Shown here: positions 5,409 through 5,744 of the stretch, one piece after another
Layout: each line of letters opens with the position of its first letter
Position numbering within the stretch: the first letter of the stretch is position 1
Assembly (NCBI GenBank): GCA_023391905.1
Contig: JAEWAD010000090.1
Location: forward strand, 1 to 5,744
Direction of reading: 5' to 3'
Length of the DNA stretch: 5,744 nucleotides
DNA from: Pseudomonadota bacterium
GTDB lineage: Bacteria; Pseudomonadota; Alphaproteobacteria; Rhizobiales; Kaistiaceae
Made by a program: the position numbers and the translations under genes
Notes under the pieces: model-generated
The model's database searches: none
What the model saw: the letters and a program-made list of their open reading frames with translations, nothing else
What the model was told of the DNA's origin: nothing

Positions 5409-5744
5409 TCATTGCGTCGGTCCGGCGCTTTCATGGCGCATCCTTGCGAGGAGCGCCACCAGCTCGGCCTGACGATGCGTCTCGGTCTTCGAGAAAACGG
5501 TCTTCAGCACCGTGCGCGTCGTCTCGCGCGACCATCCGAGCCGGGTCCCGCAATCCACCAGATCCTCGCCCTCCGCGATCAGCATCACGAGGCGCAGTTC
5601 CGATTTGGTGAGATCGAAGACCCGCCGGATATGCGCCTCGATCGGGATCGCCCGCTGCTCCAGATCGCGGATCAGGAGCAGTGCGGCCGCGCCCCCGAGC
5701 AAATCTCCGAAAGCGGCGTTCGCCGGCACGGCGTCGACCACCAG
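5409..5744 (-). CDS. LuxR-type helix-turn-helix transcriptional regulator, C-terminal part (cut by window edge)
   Basis: The frame enters from the right edge and ends at TGA 5411-5409, so only the last 111 or so residues are visible and the start is outside. The segment ending about 65 residues before the stop reads FDLTKSELRLVMLIAEGEDL, followed by the recognition-helix region GWSRETTRTVLKTVFSKT and then THRQAELVALLARM. This is the LuxR/GerE-type DNA-binding domain in the form common in alphaproteobacterial regulators (LTxxE, R-T-x-L-K-x-x-F-x-K-T, RQAEL). Upstream, a DLLGGAAALLLIRDLE stretch looks like the end of a sensory domain (PAS-like in many relatives), but too little is visible to name it. 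The internal GTG at 5741 is not a credible start. It is convergent with aguA, so they do not share a promoter. It could regulate the neighbouring genes, but nothing here shows that. Confidence 0.85.
   Translation of the reverse strand: MVVDAVPANAAFGDLLGGAAALLLIRDLEQRAIPIEAHIRRVFDLTKSELRLVMLIAEGEDLVDCGTRLGWSRETTRTVLKTVFSKTETHRQAELVALLARMRHESAGPTQ

Overview
The window is about two-thirds G+C and densely coded, with long spurious open frames opposite the real genes, as is usual for such DNA. The protein types fit an alphaproteobacterium, most likely of the Hyphomicrobiales: an agmatine deiminase / N-carbamoylputrescine amidase pair, a cofactor-free haloperoxidase-type hydrolase, and a LuxR-type regulator whose C-terminus has the LTxxE...KTxTxRQAEL pattern common in that class. 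This placement is inferred from protein style and composition, not from a marker gene.

Layout, left to right: (1) 3-1103, minus: a choloylglycine hydrolase / penicillin V acylase-type N-terminal-nucleophile amidase, probably starting at a TTG that puts the catalytic Cys at residue 2. (2) 1104-1399: a divergent intergenic region with a perfect 14-bp palindrome. (3) 1400-2290, plus: aguB. (4) 2385-3215, minus: an alpha/beta hydrolase of the non-heme chloroperoxidase/esterase group, convergent with aguB. (5) 3454-4161, minus: a HAD-family phosphatase. (6) 4162-4265: a second divergent intergenic region with nested inverted repeats and a possible 20-codon leader ORF. (7) 4266-5369, plus: aguA. 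(8) 5409-5744, minus: the C-terminal part of a LuxR-type regulator, cut by the right edge and convergent with aguA.

The functional core is the two-step route agmatine -> N-carbamoylputrescine + NH3 (AguA) -> putrescine + CO2 + NH3 (AguB). The two genes share a strand but are separated by two genes on the opposite strand, so they cannot form a simple operon and each should have its own promoter. The left-hand amidase is divergent from aguB and may share its regulatory region. The haloperoxidase-type hydrolase and HAD phosphatase have no evident role in this pathway.

The most interesting non-coding signal is the 104-bp gap before aguA. It holds a 9-bp inverted repeat whose right arm abuts the aguA start codon, a smaller inverted repeat nested almost concentrically inside it, and a GGAGGT-preceded short Arg/Pro-rich frame ending 12 bases before aguA, which itself lacks a good ribosome-binding site. 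This could be an operator pair or a translational leader controlling aguA. It is a hypothesis from sequence alone. No RNA genes, insertion sequences, CRISPR arrays or phage genes were seen.
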